Part shown: piece after piece, positions 16,989 to 26,520 of the stretch | Numbering within the stretch: position 1 is the stretch's first letter | How the letters are laid out: every line of letters begins with the position of its first letter | Assembly: GCA_016718205.1 (NCBI GenBank) | Contig: JADKEB010000013.1 | Coordinates: 124,001 to 188,000, forward strand | Origin: Saprospiraceae bacterium | Lineage (GTDB): Bacteria; Bacteroidota; Bacteroidia; Chitinophagales; Saprospiraceae | Direction of reading: 5' to 3' | DNA length: 64,000 nucleotides | The notes under the pieces: model-generated | Databases searched by the model: none | What the model saw: only the letters and a program-made list of their open reading frames with translations | What the model was told of the DNA's origin: nothing | Made by a program: the position numbers and the translations under genes

Positions 16989-18734
16989 ATGTTACAAAAT
17001 TTATCTTTGGACAGCCATATTCAGGCAAGTATCAACAGTTGGCTCACCGGCAATTATGACGAATCTGTCAAAGCAGAAATAAAACATCTCATTGCTGACA
17101 ATAATGTAACAGAACTGACCGATGCATTCTATCGAGATCTCGAGTTCGGGACGGGTGGGCTGCGCGGTATCATGGGAGCCGGATCCAACAGGGTCAATAA
17201 ATATACTTTTGGTGCTGCGACACAAGGACTGAGCAATTATCTGAAGCAATTGTACCGGAATCAGCCCATCAAAGTAGTCATAGCTCACGACAACAGAAAC
17301 AACTCTTCTATCCTGGCGAATGTCGTGGCAGACGTCTTTTCGGCCAATGGTATTTTTGTGTACTTTTTTGAAGGACTGAGACCTACTCCTGAGTTATCAT
17401 TTGCTATCAGGGAGTTGGGATGTCAGAGTGGCGTGATGCTCACTGCCTCTCATAATCCCAAAGAGTACAACGGCTACAAAGCATATGGCGCAGATGGTGG
17501 ACAATTTGTCTTTCCACATGATGAGGCTGTGATGAATGAAGTAGGCAAAATCGCTAGTGTCGATGAAATAAACTTTCATGGAAATCCCGCAAATATTCAG
17601 TCTATAGGTAAAGAAATAGATGAAAAATATCTCGATGCACTGGCCAACCTTTCTATATCCAAAGATGCCATCCATAGGCAGCGTGATCTGAAAATTGTGT
17701 TTTCTCCTATACACGGCACAGGTGGTGTGATGGTGCCACCGGCTCTGAAAAGATTTGGTTTTGAAAATGTAATACTCGTAGAAGAGCAAATGGTCATTGA
17801 TGGTAACTTTCCGACTGTCATCTATCCCAATCCGGAAGAGGCCGAAGCACTCACCCTGTCACTCGCCAAAGCCAAAGCCACTGATGCTGATATCGTCATG
17901 GCTACAGACCCTGATGCTGACCGGGTAGGATTGGCCATCAAAAATGATGATAATGAATTCATTCTGCTCAACGGCAATCAGGCACTATGTCTGCTGGTCA
18001 ACTATATGCTCACAGCCTGGCAGAAAGCCGGAAAACTCGATGGCAATCAATACGTCATGAAAACCATTGTGACTTCATACATGATAGACAAAATGGCGGA
18101 GTCCAAAAATGTAGAGTGTTACAATGTCCTCACCGGATTTAAATACATCGGAGAGATCATGACACAACTCGAAGGCAAAAAGACTTTTGTGGTAGGTGGC
18201 GAGGAGAGTTATGGATATCTGGTAGGCGAACACGCCCGTGATAAAGACGCAGTAGTAGCCTGTTGCATGTTTGCAGAGCTGGCTGCATATTACAAAGATA
18301 AAGGGAGCAGCTTGTACTCAACTTTACTGGATTTATATGTTGAATATGGTTTTTACAAAGAAAAATTGATATCAATCACCAAAAAAGGAAAAGCCGGAGC
18401 TGAGGAAATAAGGGACATGATGGATAATTACCGGAATCAAACTCCCAAAGCACTGGGTGGTAATACCGTAGTCACGCTCAAAGATTACAAAAGTGCCGTT
18501 TCTAAAAATATGCTGACAAGTGTCTCTGAAAAAATAGACCTGCCTTCATCCAATGTACTCCAGTTTTTTACAGAAGATGGCAGTATCATCACAGCACGTC
18601 CTTCAGGAACAGAGCCCAAAATCAAGTTTTATTGCAGTGTAAAGGCAGTACTTCCATCCAAAGATCAATTTGAAGAAGTAGAGCAGGCATTGGAAACAAA
18701 ACTGACAAGTATGCTGAAGGATTTGGGAATCTGA
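16989..18734 (+). CDS. Phosphoglucomutase/phosphomannomutase family protein
   Basis: The ATG at 16989 fits the promoter just upstream; an in-frame TTG-type start at 16935 would lie inside the promoter. The 581-residue protein is an alpha-D-phosphohexomutase. The catalytic phosphoserine is Ser154 in TASHNPKEYNGYK, the Mg-binding loop is DPDADRVG, the sugar loop is GGEESYGYL and the phosphate loop is RPSGTEPKIKFY. The order and length match PgcA-type enzymes, which interconvert glucose 1- and 6-phosphate, but mannose phosphate cannot be excluded. Confidence 0.92.
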   Translation: MLQNLSLDSHIQASINSWLTGNYDESVKAEIKHLIADNNVTELTDAFYRDLEFGTGGLRGIMGAGSNRVNKYTFGAATQGLSNYLKQLYRNQPIKVVIAHDNRNNSSILANVVADVFSANGIFVYFFEGLRPTPELSFAIRELGCQSGVMLTASHNPKEYNGYKAYGADGGQFVFPHDEAVMNEVGKIASVDEINFHGNPANIQSIGKEIDEKYLDALANLSISKDAIHRQRDLKIVFSPIHGTGGVMVPPALKRFGFENVILVEEQMVIDGNFPTVIYPNPEEAEALTLSLAKAKATDADIVMATDPDADRVGLAIKNDDNEFILLNGNQALCLLVNYMLTAWQKAGKLDGNQYVMKTIVTSYMIDKMAESKNVECYNVLTGFKYIGEIMTQLEGKKTFVVGGEESYGYLVGEHARDKDAVVACCMFAELAAYYKDKGSSLYSTLLDLYVEYGFYKEKLISITKKGKAGAEEIRDMMDNYRNQTPKALGGNTVVTLKDYKSAVSKNMLTSVSEKIDLPSSNVLQFFTEDGSIITARPSGTEPKIKFYCSVKAVLPSKDQFEEVEQALETKLTSMLKDLGI

Positions 18735-18803
18735 TTTTCCATGATATTTCAGCTCTTTTTTCGCCAATCTTTAGTGACGCTTCAGCGTTAAGTGCTGCTA
18801 TTA

Positions 18804-18963
18804 GGCTCTGTTAATAAATAAATGGTGCAGAATTGGCGAAGTTAATTTGTTCTTTTTCAAGGCGTAAATGAGGCGAATAGCCTTAGATATTTAACGATTT
18901 TACAACGCAGAAAAAGAGCAAAAGAACGAGACAAAATGTATCATTTATTTTTTAACAGAGTCT
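18804..18963. repeat. MITE-like palindromic repeat, full copy
   Basis: About 20-bp imperfect terminal inverted repeats (18805-18824 gctctgttaataaataaatg; 18942-18962) flank about 120 bases. A second inner pair is also inverted (tttgttctttttcaaggcgt near 18847-18865 against acgcagaaaaagagcaaa near 18905-18922). The centre holds the small palindrome aggcgaatagcct. A diverged partial copy sits at 1-70. No open frame. The remainder of 18735-19238 shows nothing else. Confidence 0.7.
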
Positions 18964-19260
18964 TAACTCAAAAAGTAGATTCACCTGACAAAAAATTAGC
19001 TGATTTTTGTGATCTGAGACCTCCTTTATAGGCTTCCGGAAAGAGACCAGGATTTGGAGATAACTTCTAAAAGTTTATTTTCATTTACTCCTTGCTTCTT
19101 TTCCAAACTTTGCAATTTGTTGTAAAAAGTAGAAAGAAGATATAATCACTGAGCTCAAAGTGCTTTTTAAGTTCTGAAAAAGGTTTAACAGTCAAAATGG
19201 GGGACAAGCGGTTAGCAGAATATGTCACTAAATTAGTGGATTAAGCTACATATAGTGTAT

Positions 19261-19329
19261 ATAATCAGCTGAATATACCTATTATTTAGTAGATTTAGCT
19301 AGTTAGTTGTGTTTTATTCAGCTTAATGT
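19261..19329. repeat. 69-bp flanking direct repeat, upstream copy, with hairpin
   Basis: It matches 20860-20928 at 56 of 69 positions without gaps. The arms (agctgaat...atttagct, and the closing attcagcttaatgt) are conserved, while differences cluster in the loop. A further ttaagct half-site lies at 19240-19247. The repeat runs into the putative promoter of the ATPase gene. Confidence 0.7.
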
Positions 19330-19339
19330 TGTATATTTG
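19307..19339 (+). promoter_or_regulatory. Putative promoter of the ATPase gene inside the hairpin repeat
   Basis: A TTG at 19307-19309 and TATATTTG at 19332-19339 (TAnnTTTG) are spaced by 22 bases, slightly long. The start codon is 27 bases after the -7 box. The -33 box lies within the direct repeat. Confidence 0.45.
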
Positions 19340-19366
19340 CTGTGTAAAACCAGTAATATTATTGAT

Positions 19367-20791
19367 ATGGAAGGTATCATTGGCCGCAAAAACGAAATAG
19401 AAATTCTAGATAAACTTTCAAAAAGCCCTAAACCGGAGTTTGTTGTTGTCTCCGGTCGTCGTAGGGTAGGGAAGACATACTTGATCAAGAAATATTATAA
19501 TAATGATTTTGCATTTTATATGACAGGTACTGCCAATGTAAGTACGGCAGAACAATTGGCTAATTTCAGGACCTTGTACAATATGTATACTGAAAAGCAA
19601 TTAGATAATACACCCAAGACTTGGTTTGAAGCATTCAATGCTTTACGCACTTTACTTGAAAAAAGTAAAAACAAGATAAAAGTAGTTTTTCTTGATGAGC
19701 TACCTTGGATGGATACACCACGTAGTAATTTCATCCAAGCTTTAGAATTTTTTTGGAACAGTTTCGGATCGACACATAAAGGACTAAAATTAATTACTTG
19801 TGGATCGGCAGCATCATGGTTACTCAATAAATTGATTAATGATAAAGGTGGTCTACATAATCGAGTTACAAGGCGTATATCGTTGCTACCTTTTACATTG
19901 AAAGAAACAGAAGCGTTTTTATATGCTAAACAAGTGAAGTTGGAACGTCAGCAAATACTTCAAATCTATTCTGTCATGGGTGGAATTCCATTTTATCTCG
20001 ACGCCATCGAAAAAGGTATGAGTAGTGCTCAAATCATAGACATGATGTGTTTTGATCACCATGGACTATTGAGAAATGAATACAATATTCTCTACAAATC
20101 CCTTTTTGCAAGACCAGAAAATTATATGGATGTAGTGAATGCCTTGAGTACCAAAGCTCAGGGACTTACCCGAGATGAAATTGTTGCCTTAAGCAAGATT
20201 GCCAATGGAGGTACGTTGACAAAAGTACTCAACGAACTTGAAGTTTCTGGGTTTATCCAAAAATACCACCCGTTTCTCAATAAAACCAAAAATAGTCTGT
20301 ACAGATTAACCGATCCGTACTCGTTATTCTACCACAAATTTATCAAAGACTCTAAAACTGACGGAAAGAATACTTGGGTCAATATGTTGAATACACCTGT
20401 TTATAATACCTGGCGTGGGTACGCATTTGAGTATGTATGCATGAGCCACATCAACCAAATCAAGCATGCTTTAGGAATATCCGGAGTTTATTCAGAAAAT
20501 GCATCCTGGCGCAGCAAAGACAAGGAATTTAAGGCTCAAATCGATTTACTGATTGATCGTAAGGACGGCATCATCACTGTTTGTGAAATGAAGTTTTCGG
20601 ATGGACAATTTGAAATAACAAAGGACTATGCAACAAAACTACGAAGCAAACTCTATATCTTCAAAAACGTCACTAAAACACGTAAGACTATACTCCCTGC
20701 AATGATCTCGACATTTGGAGTCAAACAAAATCAATATTCATTAGACCTGGTGCAAAACGATATTAAAATGGATTCTTTATTTGAATTTTGA
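19367..20791 (+). CDS. AAA-type ATPase with C-terminal PD-(D/E)XK nuclease-like domain (DUF234 family)
   Basis: The ATG at 19367 was chosen because it begins the conserved MEGIIGRKNEIEIL and fits the promoter. The 474-residue protein has Walker A GRRRVGKT (about residues 30-37), Walker B KVVFLDELPWMD (about 105-116), the sensor-like CGSAASWL and a winged-helix region (GLTRDEIVALSKIANGGTLTKVLNELEVSGFI). Next is the family signature YRLTDPYSLFYHKFI, then D393...E407-x-K409 (AQIDLLID, VCEMKF), a PD-(D/E)XK-like set. This is the archaeal-type ATPase/DUF234 architecture; its cellular role is not established. No partner gene lies next to it. It is flanked by 69-bp direct repeats with hairpins, suggesting a mobile or autoregulated unit. 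Confidence 0.85.
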   Translation: MEGIIGRKNEIEILDKLSKSPKPEFVVVSGRRRVGKTYLIKKYYNNDFAFYMTGTANVSTAEQLANFRTLYNMYTEKQLDNTPKTWFEAFNALRTLLEKSKNKIKVVFLDELPWMDTPRSNFIQALEFFWNSFGSTHKGLKLITCGSAASWLLNKLINDKGGLHNRVTRRISLLPFTLKETEAFLYAKQVKLERQQILQIYSVMGGIPFYLDAIEKGMSSAQIIDMMCFDHHGLLRNEYNILYKSLFARPENYMDVVNALSTKAQGLTRDEIVALSKIANGGTLTKVLNELEVSGFIQKYHPFLNKTKNSLYRLTDPYSLFYHKFIKDSKTDGKNTWVNMLNTPVYNTWRGYAFEYVCMSHINQIKHALGISGVYSENASWRSKDKEFKAQIDLLIDRKDGIITVCEMKFSDGQFEITKDYATKLRSKLYIFKNVTKTRKTILPAMISTFGVKQNQYSLDLVQNDIKMDSLFEF

Positions 20792-20812
20792 AAAATTACA
20801 ACAACCTTAACC

Positions 20813-20846
20813 AGCTAAATGTATTACTATTTTTATACATTTAGCT
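20813..20846. repeat. Perfect 11-bp hairpin downstream of the ATPase gene
   Basis: agctaaatgta (20813-20823) pairs with tacatttagct (20836-20846) around a 12-base loop. It shares the agctaaat/atttagct arms with the flanking direct repeats. It lies 22 bases after the stop codon. There is no T-run, so it is not a classical terminator. Confidence 0.65.
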
Positions 20847-20859
20847 AGTTATTATGACT

Positions 20860-20928
20860 ATAATCAGCTAAATATAGTAGTTAATTTATAGATTTAGCTA
20901 GTTATATATGCTGTATTCAGCTTAATGT
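20860..20928. repeat. 69-bp flanking direct repeat, downstream copy, with hairpin
   Basis: This is the partner of 19261-19329 (81% identity over 69 bases). The arms agctaaat (20864-20871) and atttagct are complementary. It ends with attcagcttaatgt but lacks the promoter-like extension seen upstream. Confidence 0.7.
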
Positions 20929-21071
20929 ACCTTCATTTCATAATGGTTCTATTTTTTTACCATTAAGAAGTTAAGAATAATTAAGATTTAAAAATCCATC
21001 GTAATCCTTAATGTGCCTTCATTTCATAATGGTTTTACTTTTTACCAATTAAGGAGTTAATGATAGTTAAG
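20922..21071. repeat. Two direct copies of a 64-bp repeat
   Basis: Copies at 20922-20985 and 21008-21071 share ttaatgt(a/g)ccttcatttc, ataatggtt and a taccattaag/taccaattaag block. Each can pair taatgg with ccatta/ccaatta. They fill the gap between the ATPase gene's repeats and the epimerase gene. Confidence 0.6.
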
Positions 21072-21087
21072 TGATAGATCCTTGTCA

Positions 21088-22263
21088 TTAATATTTTTTC
21101 ACCCCGATCTTTTCCAACGTCTGCGAGCACTGATACAATCCTCTCGGCACGTGATAACAACCCTTCCATTTGCCGCCCTTCAGAGATAATAATGGCTGGC
21201 CTTGACGGTTGAGGTAACCATACCACTCTCCGTACTCAGGATCAGGAAAGTGGGACCAGGTATATTCGTGCAGTTTTTCAAACCATTGCCAGCACTTTTC
21301 ATCTTTTGTATGGAGATAGCCTTTTAATAGTGCAATCAATGTCTCAATATGCACCCACCACAATTTCTGATCCCATTCGAGTTGTTGTGTAGGATGTCCC
21401 TGTATGTCCAGAAAGTAATATATTCCACCATATTTCTTATCCCATGCATATTCAAGTGTGCTGAGTGTGATGTTTTTAGCTTTTCCTATCAATGTCTGAT
21501 CCCCTTTTTTTGCCGCAATATCCATGATAAACCACATCGCTTCGATGGCATGACCCGGATTGAGTAGCCTACCCTCGAATGAGTCAGAAAAATGGCCTTC
21601 AGGTGTAACATTTTCGAGAATCTGACCTGAGTTTTTATCATAGAAGACTTCCATCACTTCATGAACACAATCATCGGTCAATGCTTCCACCTGAGTCGGA
21701 TCAAGGAGGTGCTCTATTTCCAATGCCAGATTGCACAGGATCATAGGCAATGCAAAATTTTTTAAAGGTCTGGTACCAGGATAAGCTTTGGACCAATGAC
21801 CTCTGGGATTGTTTTGTCTTTTTAAAATGGCCTTAAATGTATCCAATGCTATGGCTGCATGCTCTTCATCTTTTGTGGCTTTGTACAACTGACCGAATGC
21901 CTGCGTCGCAAAACAATCAGAAAATATGTTGTATGGGTAGACCAAAGGCTTTCCATCTTTTGTCAATGAAAAATACCATGAGCCATCTTCTGCACGGCCA
22001 TACTTTTTTAAAAAATCAGCACCGTGTTGTGCAAAGTCTAGCCAATCTTGCTTCTTCTCCACATTGTTGTACAGCATCGAAAACATCCAGACTTGTCTGC
22101 CTTGCAGCCAGATGAACTTGTCTGCATCAAAGACAGAACCTTCTCTTTCCAAGCATGTAAAATATCCGCCATTTTCTCTATCCGGCGAGTTGTTCATCCA
22201 GAATGGGACGACATCATTCAGCAGGTTGTCTTTATACAGTTGGGCATATTGTGAAATATTCAT
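21088..22263 (-). CDS. N-acylglucosamine 2-epimerase family protein
   Basis: The 391-residue length fits an AGE/RenBP (alpha/alpha)6-barrel enzyme. Characteristic stretches are ENGGYFTCLEREGSVFDADKF, KFIWLQGRQVWMFSMLYN, GRLLNPGHAIEAMWFIMD (with the active-site histidine), KLWWVHIETLIALLKGY and EWYGYLNRQGQPL. Likely reaction: interconversion of N-acylglucosamine and N-acylmannosamine, or of unacylated sugars as in cellobiose epimerases; the exact substrate is not evident. It is monocistronic, and downstream lies the tandem repeat region. Confidence 0.88.
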   Translation of the reverse strand: MNISQYAQLYKDNLLNDVVPFWMNNSPDRENGGYFTCLEREGSVFDADKFIWLQGRQVWMFSMLYNNVEKKQDWLDFAQHGADFLKKYGRAEDGSWYFSLTKDGKPLVYPYNIFSDCFATQAFGQLYKATKDEEHAAIALDTFKAILKRQNNPRGHWSKAYPGTRPLKNFALPMILCNLALEIEHLLDPTQVEALTDDCVHEVMEVFYDKNSGQILENVTPEGHFSDSFEGRLLNPGHAIEAMWFIMDIAAKKGDQTLIGKAKNITLSTLEYAWDKKYGGIYYFLDIQGHPTQQLEWDQKLWWVHIETLIALLKGYLHTKDEKCWQWFEKLHEYTWSHFPDPEYGEWYGYLNRQGQPLLSLKGGKWKGCYHVPRGLYQCSQTLEKIGVKKY

Positions 22264-22291
22264 TTTTTATCCTTTGAAGTGTTGAACTGAG

Positions 22292-23805
22292 GTGCAAAGA
22301 AAACATTTTTCAAGCATTTGTCATACAAAATACATACTAGAAAGTCATACAATCAACCTGTTTATAGAAACTGGTGGGCACGGGCACAATCATTACTATA
22401 TTATGAATGGTGGTATTCAGGAATTTGAACTTTCCTATATGGCAGAGACAAACTGTTATAAAAACTATCCTTCCGAATACACTGATTACTTTACCGTCAG
22501 ACAAAACCATTAGTATAGGGGATAATACCGATATAATAATAAGTGTGGTTGGACCGGGTCTTTTTTCTCAGAAGTGGTTATCACGTCCCGATATTAAGTG
22601 CGATACTTGTCCGTTGATCAATGTCCGACCAACGACAACTACAAAATATTTTATTACATCTCAATCTGATAACGGCTGCAGAAATATGGACTCCATCAAA
22701 GTGATAGTGATCAATATATCTGGGCCAACTCTTGTTGTGTCCAATGATACCATTGTATGTACAGATGGAACGGCAACTCTACAAATATTAAATTATAACC
22801 CGAATTATACATACATATGGGACAAAAAATGCCAAGGGACTGGACTGTTATGATGGTTGCAAAGAGGTAAGAGCGGCACCTTTGAAAGATACTTATTACA
22901 AGGTTCTGGTAAAAAATGTTTATGGTTGCTTTAAAGAAGATTCGATAAAAGTAGGATTGGAAACTTCTATTTCTGATTTTCTTACAGATGATAAAACCAT
23001 TTGTGAAAACAGTACACTACAACTAAAAGTATCTCATGGAGCCCACCCTCCATGGAAGGCTGACCCAACGCTTCAATGTATACAATGTGCAGAGACTACT
23101 GCAAAACCCGATAAAAGTAAGTATTATTACGTGACAGTCACCTCAGCTAACAAGTGTAAATACACGGATTCAGTGTTTGTACATTTATTGACAAGAGCAG
23201 ATATTTCAACGGGCGAAGACAGGACTGTATGTAAAGATGAGATTTTTACACTTACCGGAAAAGGTAGGGGTCAGACTCTTTGGTTATCTGATTTCAAAGT
23301 GGCAGATGAAACTTCGTTGATCACGACCGCCAAAGCAGAAAAATCAGGACCATACATCCTACAGACCATCAATGATGAATGCAAAATGACTTGTCAGCAA
23401 TGCCCGCAGCCATTCTTAAAGAGTATACAACAATCAACAGAATATCAAGTACTTGTAAAAGATGAATTTGGATGTCAACTCAAACAAAAAATAATTGTAA
23501 AAGTAGAAGACCAATGTATCGGTGAAGGATTCTACATTCCAAATATTTTTACACCATATACCAAAGATGGTAAAAATGATGATTTCAGGGTGTATGCAGA
23601 AGATAAAGCTGAATTCATTAATATATCTATTTATGACAGATGGGGGGAAAAAATTTGGTCAACACAAAATATTGAAGAAACCTGGAATGGCCATTATAAA
23701 GGAAGAGAACTTGCGCAAGGTGTATATACTTACATTGTCACTGCAAGATGTGAAAAGACAAACAATACATTTAACTTTGCAGGAGATATAACCATTATTG
23801 ACTAA
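22292..23805 (+). pseudogene. Frameshifted gliding-motility-associated C-terminal domain protein
   Basis: Two frames (22407-22853 and 22882-23805) join perfectly if one A is removed from the A6 run at 22824-22829: YIWDKNAKGLDCYDGCKEV then continues into the second frame. The protein has cysteine-containing PKD/Ig-like repeats (KYFITSQSDNGCRNMDSIKV, YYKVLVKNVYGCFKEDSIKV, YYYVTVTSANKCKYTDSVFV). It ends with the CHU_C/gliding motility C-terminal domain (FYIPNIFTPYTKDGKNDDFRVY...ISIYDRWGEKIW...GVYTYIV), a T9SS type B signal. At the 5' end no signal peptide is found, and a further frame change near 22410 is likely, so the N-terminus is lost. It is probably non-functional, though the A6 indel alone could be an assembly error. 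Confidence 0.7.
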
Positions 23806-23935
23806 GAGTATTAATTTTTAACCACTTTCGCTTTACATGGAATTTTAAATAGATCTTTAAACAATAATATAGCATTCGTGTTGTTTCTCAGAATATTTAT
23901 GGGATAAAATTGATTCATTTCTGAAAATACCTGTC

Positions 23936-24601
23936 ATGATTAAGCTTTATTTTTTTTTATTTTTATCACTTATGAGCGAGACATATATGCATCAAAATCC
24001 TAAAAAAGTCCTTTTTTTCGGAGATTCCATCACTGAGGCAGGAGTGAATCCCAAAGGATATATTTCAGTTTTAAATGACATGCTTCTAAAAAACGGACAA
24101 TCTCACAACTATGAATTAATTGGTTCCGGCATCGGCGGCAACAAAGTATACGATCTGTTTTTCAGAATGGAACGTGATGTTCTGGCTAAAAAACCGGACA
24201 TAGTGGTCATCTGGATCGGGGTCAATGACGTATGGCATAAATCATCACATGGCACAGGTACGGATGCTGACAAGTTTGGGCTTATGTACAGCGACATTAT
24301 ACATAGACTTCAGAATGCCGGTATAAAAGTATTTTGTTGTACACCTGCGTGCATAGGTGAAAAAACCGACCACTCCAATCAACAGGATGGGGATTTGAAC
24401 GAATATTCCAAAATCATACGCAAATCAGCCTCATCAAAAGGTGCCGGTATTATTGACATCAGGCAGCGTTTTTTGGACTACAACACAAAAAACAATAAGG
24501 CGAATAAAAGCAGCGGTATCCTCACTACTGACGGAGTACATCTCAATGAAATGGGAAATCAGTTGGTGGCAGAATGGATGTCAGAGCAGATATTACAATA
24601 A
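23936..24601 (+). CDS. SGNH/GDSL-type hydrolase
   Basis: The 221-residue protein has the four SGNH blocks: block I FFGDSITEAG (nucleophile Ser31), block II SGIGGNKVYD (Gly), block III WIGVNDVWH (Asn) and block V DGVHLNEMGNQ (Asp and His). The first 15 residues are hydrophobic and may be a short signal peptide. It is an esterase or lipase-like deacylase of unknown substrate; carbohydrate ester removal is common in the family. Confidence 0.88.
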   Translation: MIKLYFFLFLSLMSETYMHQNPKKVLFFGDSITEAGVNPKGYISVLNDMLLKNGQSHNYELIGSGIGGNKVYDLFFRMERDVLAKKPDIVVIWIGVNDVWHKSSHGTGTDADKFGLMYSDIIHRLQNAGIKVFCCTPACIGEKTDHSNQQDGDLNEYSKIIRKSASSKGAGIIDIRQRFLDYNTKNNKANKSSGILTTDGVHLNEMGNQLVAEWMSEQILQ

Positions 24602-24967
24602 ATAAACTGAACGGAGATCACATTTTTATCATTGAATAAAAAAGTGAAGAGCATGTTTAAAACTTCATCAATTTTACAGAAACATCAAAATATAAAAATG
24701 CTCTAAATTTATTTTGTTTATCTTTGTTTTCATAATTTATAATTTCAGAAATTTGAGGGCATTGAGCACCATAAATGAACAATACCTTCACATAACAGTT
24801 AGTTGAACTTTATGAGATTGAAAATTCAAATTAAATATAACCACATGAAATGAGCATGAATCCATCTTTGTAGTTCTTGCATCGCCGTCAGGCAGGCAGG
24901 CACAAATCGAGATGATGATTTTTATGCCAATTCCACCTGACCTTTAAAAAACAAATAATAAAAACAC
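24602..24967. other. Gene-free spacer
   Basis: I see nothing coding. It contains a short gc-rich ccgtcaggcaggcaggc motif near 24888-24900, the only low-complexity feature. Confidence 0.45.
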
Positions 24968-26431
24968 ATGAAATCAAACGTATTTTCACTCACTATTTTT
25001 TGTTTATTAATCCAGATGCCTTTTCTAAAATCTCAGGATTTGGTTTCTGCTACCTTGATCAGGAGTTATACTGTTCAGGAAGTATCACAGATATTTGCAT
25101 CCCTTCCTCTTATCAGGTTTGGGGCAAAGGCTTATAAAGTCAGATATACTTCTCCCGACGCTAAAGGAAAAAAAGATACTCTGTCCGGTTTGATGGCAGT
25201 ACCTGATAATCTCAACTGGCAGTTTCCAAGAGCAGTTTATCAGCATGGGACTTCAGACTGTAAAACATGTGTTCCATCCAGATTAGGACAGTCCGGAGGT
25301 GATGAGGGACAGATTGGGGTTTTTATTTCAGGGCTTGGATTTGTAGCCATGTTACCTGATTATGTCGGAATGGGTGATGGTAGAGGATTTCAGACTTATG
25401 TCCATGAGAAAACCATAGCAAGCGCAGGAAGAAATATGGTGTCCGCTTGCGAAAAATGGGCTGCATCCAACAATCTTAAGCTCAACGATCAGCTGTTTAT
25501 TACAGGGTACTCACAGGGTGGTTACGGATCTATGGCTTTACATAAAAATTATGAAGAAGTGCCATCTTCCCAAAAAGTTACTGCTGCGGCACACCTTTCA
25601 GGACCCTATAGCCTTTCCGGTGTGATGAGAGACCTTATACTCAGCGATAAAGCTTATAATTATCCTGCTTATATTCCCAATACGATCCTCGGATTCAATG
25701 AAGCACACGGTTCTCTATATAAAGAGTTATCAGATATTTTCAAGCCTGAATATGTCTCAGAAATAAAAAAATATTATGATGGTACATCCACTTTGTCAAC
25801 ACTAAATTTGAAACTTATCCAGTTACTCACTACCAATACCGGAGCATCCGTTGGAGGAAGGATTTTAAAAGACAGTGTTCTGAACCTTATAAAAACCAAT
25901 CCCAACCATCCAGCCAATACCATCCTTAGAGAAAATGATCTGTTCAGATGGGCCCCTAAAACTCCAACGAGAATATTTTACTGCATGGCTGACGATCAGG
26001 TACCTTTTCAAAACAGCATTATTGCCCGTGATTCAATGACATCCAGAGGTGCGGCCGATCTGTTAGTCACAGATGTCGGGTCTACCTTAAATCATGGCGG
26101 ATGTATCAATCCCGCCTTGGCTCAAACACTATTTTTCTTTCTTGGTTTTCAAAGAGTTATTTCCGGCACAGATAATAATGAGTCTATTAAGTTAAAAACA
26201 GTAAAAGTTTTTCCTAATCCGGTAATGGAGACACTTTACGTCACAGGATTAAATGCAAAAGGCGAATCTATTTATATCTTTGATACAGAAGGGAAAACAA
26301 TTTCAGCTATTAAAAACAATAAATCCATAGATGTAGAAGTAGACCTTTCTTCATTACATTCCGGAGTTTATTACATAGTGGTACAATCCACCGATGGCCA
26401 GATGGAGACACACAGTGTTGTAAAATTATAA
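24968..26431 (+). CDS. Secreted alpha/beta hydrolase with T9SS sorting domain
   Basis: A signal peptide (MKSNVFSLTIFCLLIQMPFLKSQ) leads a 487-residue protein. The catalytic domain has the nucleophile elbow GYSQGGYG (Ser182), the oxyanion-side stretch YQHGTSDCKTC, an acid candidate in MADDQVPFQNS and a histidine in LNHGGCINP, all in canonical order. It resembles secretory lipases and related esterases. The last 75 residues are a T9SS type A signal (VFPNPVMETLYVTG...HSGVYYIVVQ). It should be delivered to the cell surface or medium. The substrate is unknown. Confidence 0.87.
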   Translation: MKSNVFSLTIFCLLIQMPFLKSQDLVSATLIRSYTVQEVSQIFASLPLIRFGAKAYKVRYTSPDAKGKKDTLSGLMAVPDNLNWQFPRAVYQHGTSDCKTCVPSRLGQSGGDEGQIGVFISGLGFVAMLPDYVGMGDGRGFQTYVHEKTIASAGRNMVSACEKWAASNNLKLNDQLFITGYSQGGYGSMALHKNYEEVPSSQKVTAAAHLSGPYSLSGVMRDLILSDKAYNYPAYIPNTILGFNEAHGSLYKELSDIFKPEYVSEIKKYYDGTSTLSTLNLKLIQLLTTNTGASVGGRILKDSVLNLIKTNPNHPANTILRENDLFRWAPKTPTRIFYCMADDQVPFQNSIIARDSMTSRGAADLLVTDVGSTLNHGGCINPALAQTLFFFLGFQRVISGTDNNESIKLKTVKVFPNPVMETLYVTGLNAKGESIYIFDTEGKTISAIKNNKSIDVEVDLSSLHSGVYYIVVQSTDGQMETHSVVKL

Positions 26432-26520
26432 ATATTCGCTGAGTATTTCTTTTCTAGTGTTATATAATGTTATTTTAAATAATTCGAAATTTAGTAAAGT
26501 CTTTTTTAAAAAAATACATT

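Noticed and set aside
19367..20791. Interpreting the ATPase as a transposase of an insertion sequence
   Set aside because: It has ATPase and PD-(D/E)XK-like motifs but no DDE, HUH or recombinase signature. The flanking repeats are direct, not terminal inverted repeats, and no short target duplication was recognised.
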